NCBI GenBank assembly: GCA_002327905.1
Contig: DCUY01000054.1
Location: 350 to 13,975, forward strand
Direction of reading: 5' to 3'
DNA from: Caldifarciminota bacterium UBA2202
Lineage (GTDB): Bacteria > Hydrothermota > 32-111
DNA length: 13,626 nt
Part shown: one piece after another, positions 12,404 to 13,626 of the stretch
How the letters are laid out: every line of letters begins with the position of its first letter
Numbering within the stretch: the first letter of the stretch is position 1
The notes under the pieces: generated by a model
What the model was told of the DNA's origin: nothing
Database searches by the model: none
Seen by the model: the letters and a program-made list of their open reading frames with translations, nothing else
Program-made: the position numbers and the translations under genes

Positions 12404-13626
12404 ATGAGAAATTTTCTTATTATTTGTATTTCTCTGATTATGGGATTGACTTTTTTTGCATCGGACAGACCATTCAGGGAAGATGATATGTTAGTTATAA
12501 ATCAGGGGGAGCAACCGAATCCCTATCAGCCCAACTGGGCGACAGACAGTTTGAATGTAAGAGGGGTTGGAAGAGTTCTATATTTTGGAGAAGCAAATGA
12601 TGTATTCATAGTTGACACACTTGCTTATGTTTGTATGGGATATAGCTTGGTAATACTAAACATTAAAGACCAATCAAATCCTATACTGCTCGGTTATGCA
12701 GACACACCGGACTATGCATATGGCGTATGTGTCTCTGGCAGTTATGCTTATGTGGCTGATGGTGATTATGGACTACGAATAATCGATATTACCAATCCTG
12801 CAAGTCCAACAGAGGCAGGTTATTATGACACACCGGGGGATGCACGTGGTGTTTTTGTTTCCGGCAGTTATGCCTATGTTGCTGATCGGTATAGTGGACT
12901 ACGAATAATCGATATCTCCAATCCATCAAGCCCGTCAGAGGCAGGTTATTATGACACACCGGGGGTTGCATATGATGTATGTGTTTCCGGCAGTTATGCC
13001 TATGTTGCTGATCGGTATAATGGACTACGAATAATCGATATATCCAATCCTTTAAGCCCTTTTGAGGTAGGTTATTATGATACACCGGGGTGGGCATGGG
13101 ATGTTTATGTCTCTGGCAGTTATGCTTATGTGGCTGATGGTGATTATGGACTACGAATAATCGATATCTCCAATCCTGCAAGTCCAACAGAGACAGGTTA
13201 TTATGACACACCGGGGTATGCATTAGGTGTTTATGTCTCAAACAGTTATGCCTATGTGTCTGATGGTGATTATGGATTACGAATAATCGATATCTCCAAT
13301 CCCGCAAGCCCGACAGAGGTAGGTTATTATGACACGGGGTTTGCATTGGGTGTTTATGTCTCAGGCAGTTATGCCTATGTAGCTGATGAAGATTATGGAC
13401 TACGAGTAATCGATATCTCCAGTCCTACAAGTCCAACAGAGGCAGGTTATTATGACACACCGGGGTATGCATATGGTGTTTATGTTTCCGGCAGTTATGC
13501 CTATATTGCTGATGAAAGTTATGGTCTTCAATTAATCGACATTTCCAATCCATCAAGCCCTACGGAGACAGGTTATTATGACACACCTGGGTATGCATAT
13601 GGGGTTTATGTCTCAGGCAGTTATGC
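12404..13626 (+). CDS. Secreted LVIVD-repeat (beta-propeller) surface protein, N-terminal part
   Basis: The reading frame is open from ATG 12404 to the window edge (407 codons, no stop). AAAGGAGG (12391-12398) lies 5 nt upstream. Residues 1-19 (MRNFLIICISLIMGLTFFA) form a signal peptide. After a non-repetitive segment and one degenerate unit (about 67-96), regular units of 42 residues follow, with pattern GYYDTPG-x-A-x-G-V-x-VSGSYAYVAD-x-x-x-GLRIIDISNP-x-SPTEA. This is the LVIVD repeat, whose tandem copies are thought to form a beta-propeller on the cell surface; ligand or partner is unknown. In FCB-type bacteria such proteins often end in a type IX sorting domain, but the C terminus lies outside the window. 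It sits directly behind element copy 2, which may supply its -35 box. Confidence 0.85.
   Translation, partial: MRNFLIICISLIMGLTFFASDRPFREDDMLVINQGEQPNPYQPNWATDSLNVRGVGRVLYFGEANDVFIVDTLAYVCMGYSLVILNIKDQSNPILLGYADTPDYAYGVCVSGSYAYVADGDYGLRIIDITNPASPTEAGYYDTPGDARGVFVSGSYAYVADRYSGLRIIDISNPSSPSEAGYYDTPGVAYDVCVSGSYAYVADRYNGLRIIDISNPLSPFEVGYYDTPGWAWDVYVSGSYAYVADGDYGLRIIDISNPASPTETGYYDTPGYALGVYVSNSYAYVSDGDYGLRIIDISNPASPTEVGYYDTGFALGVYVSGSYAYVADEDYGLRVIDISSPTSPTEAGYYDTPGYAYGVYVSGSYAYIADESYGLQLIDISNPSSPTETGYYDTPGYAYGVYVSGSY
12692..13626 (+). repeat. 126-bp tandem repeats inside the LVIVD gene
   Basis: Units begin with GGT TA at 12692, 12818, 12944, 13070, 13196, 13322, 13445 and 13571. The spacing is 126 bp each, except the unit from 13322, which is 123 bp because one codon is lost (GACACGGGG instead of GACACACCGGGG). 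Runs such as CTACGAATAATCGATAT recur almost unchanged, so identity is high at DNA as well as protein level. This suggests recent duplication or gene conversion and a potential for copy-number change. Confidence 0.9.

Noticed and set aside
12789..13346. 185-codon open frame on the minus strand rich in His and Asn
   Set aside because: It is the antisense of the 126-bp LVIVD repeats, open only because the repeat length is a multiple of three. It has no ribosome site or recognisable fold.
12692..13626. Regular repeats considered as a CRISPR array
   Set aside because: Units are 126 bp, fully coding in one frame and conserved throughout, with no short-repeat/unique-spacer alternation.

Overview
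The window looks like an AT-rich chromosome segment from an uncultured or poorly studied bacterium of the FCB superphylum or a neighbouring candidate phylum (Cloacimonadota, WOR-3, KSB1 and similar lineages). Three things point there: a remnant of a type IX-secretion-style C-terminal sorting domain, a 1018-residue outer-surface protein carrying the GIQGPY and YLNGE...DYTIDYYNGEITFT signature common in those lineages, and an LVIVD-repeat surface protein. The lineage is inferred from protein style; no rRNA or other marker is present.

Layout. 1-118 is intergenic with a short degenerate 8-nt tandem repeat. 162-481 is a decayed gene for a secreted protein. 546-974 is a small exported membrane protein with its own good promoter. 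1019-6753 is a tight plus-strand run: yajC, fmt (8-nt overlap), purF (22-nt overlap), and the large outer-membrane protein 29 nt later. On the minus strand, 8926 to 6736 is a three-gene operon linked by 4-nt ATGA/GTGA overlaps: four-helix membrane protein, malic enzyme, LEA14-like protein. Its last gene overlaps the end of the outer-membrane protein gene by 18 nt, tail to tail.

The notable region is 8993-12363. Two direct copies of a ~293-bp element flank a four-gene restriction-modification cassette: a small XRE-type regulator, a GIY-YIG nuclease-like protein with a RAMA/DUF4357-like tail, a PD-(D/E)XK endonuclease, and a beta-class DNA methyltransferase. Each element copy holds, antisense to the cassette, the last ~85 codons of an IS256/Mutator-type transposase between related 15-bp border motifs. 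It is therefore an internally deleted, MITE-like derivative, and the whole resembles a composite transposon made of non-autonomous ends. The cassette genes have no Shine-Dalgarno sequences and mainly CGN arginine codons. The surrounding genes mostly have clear AGGAG-type sites and AGA/AGG arginine, so the cassette appears imported from another lineage.

At the downstream border each copy carries a perfect TTGACA hexamer. In both places the adjacent DNA supplies a 5/6 match to a -10 box at 17-bp spacing (TATCAT upstream of the regulator, CATAAT upstream of the LVIVD gene). The elements may thus drive both the restriction operon and the neighbouring surface-protein gene through hybrid promoters.

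From 12404 to the window end runs an open LVIVD-repeat secreted protein made of near-identical 126-bp units. It is cut by the window edge.
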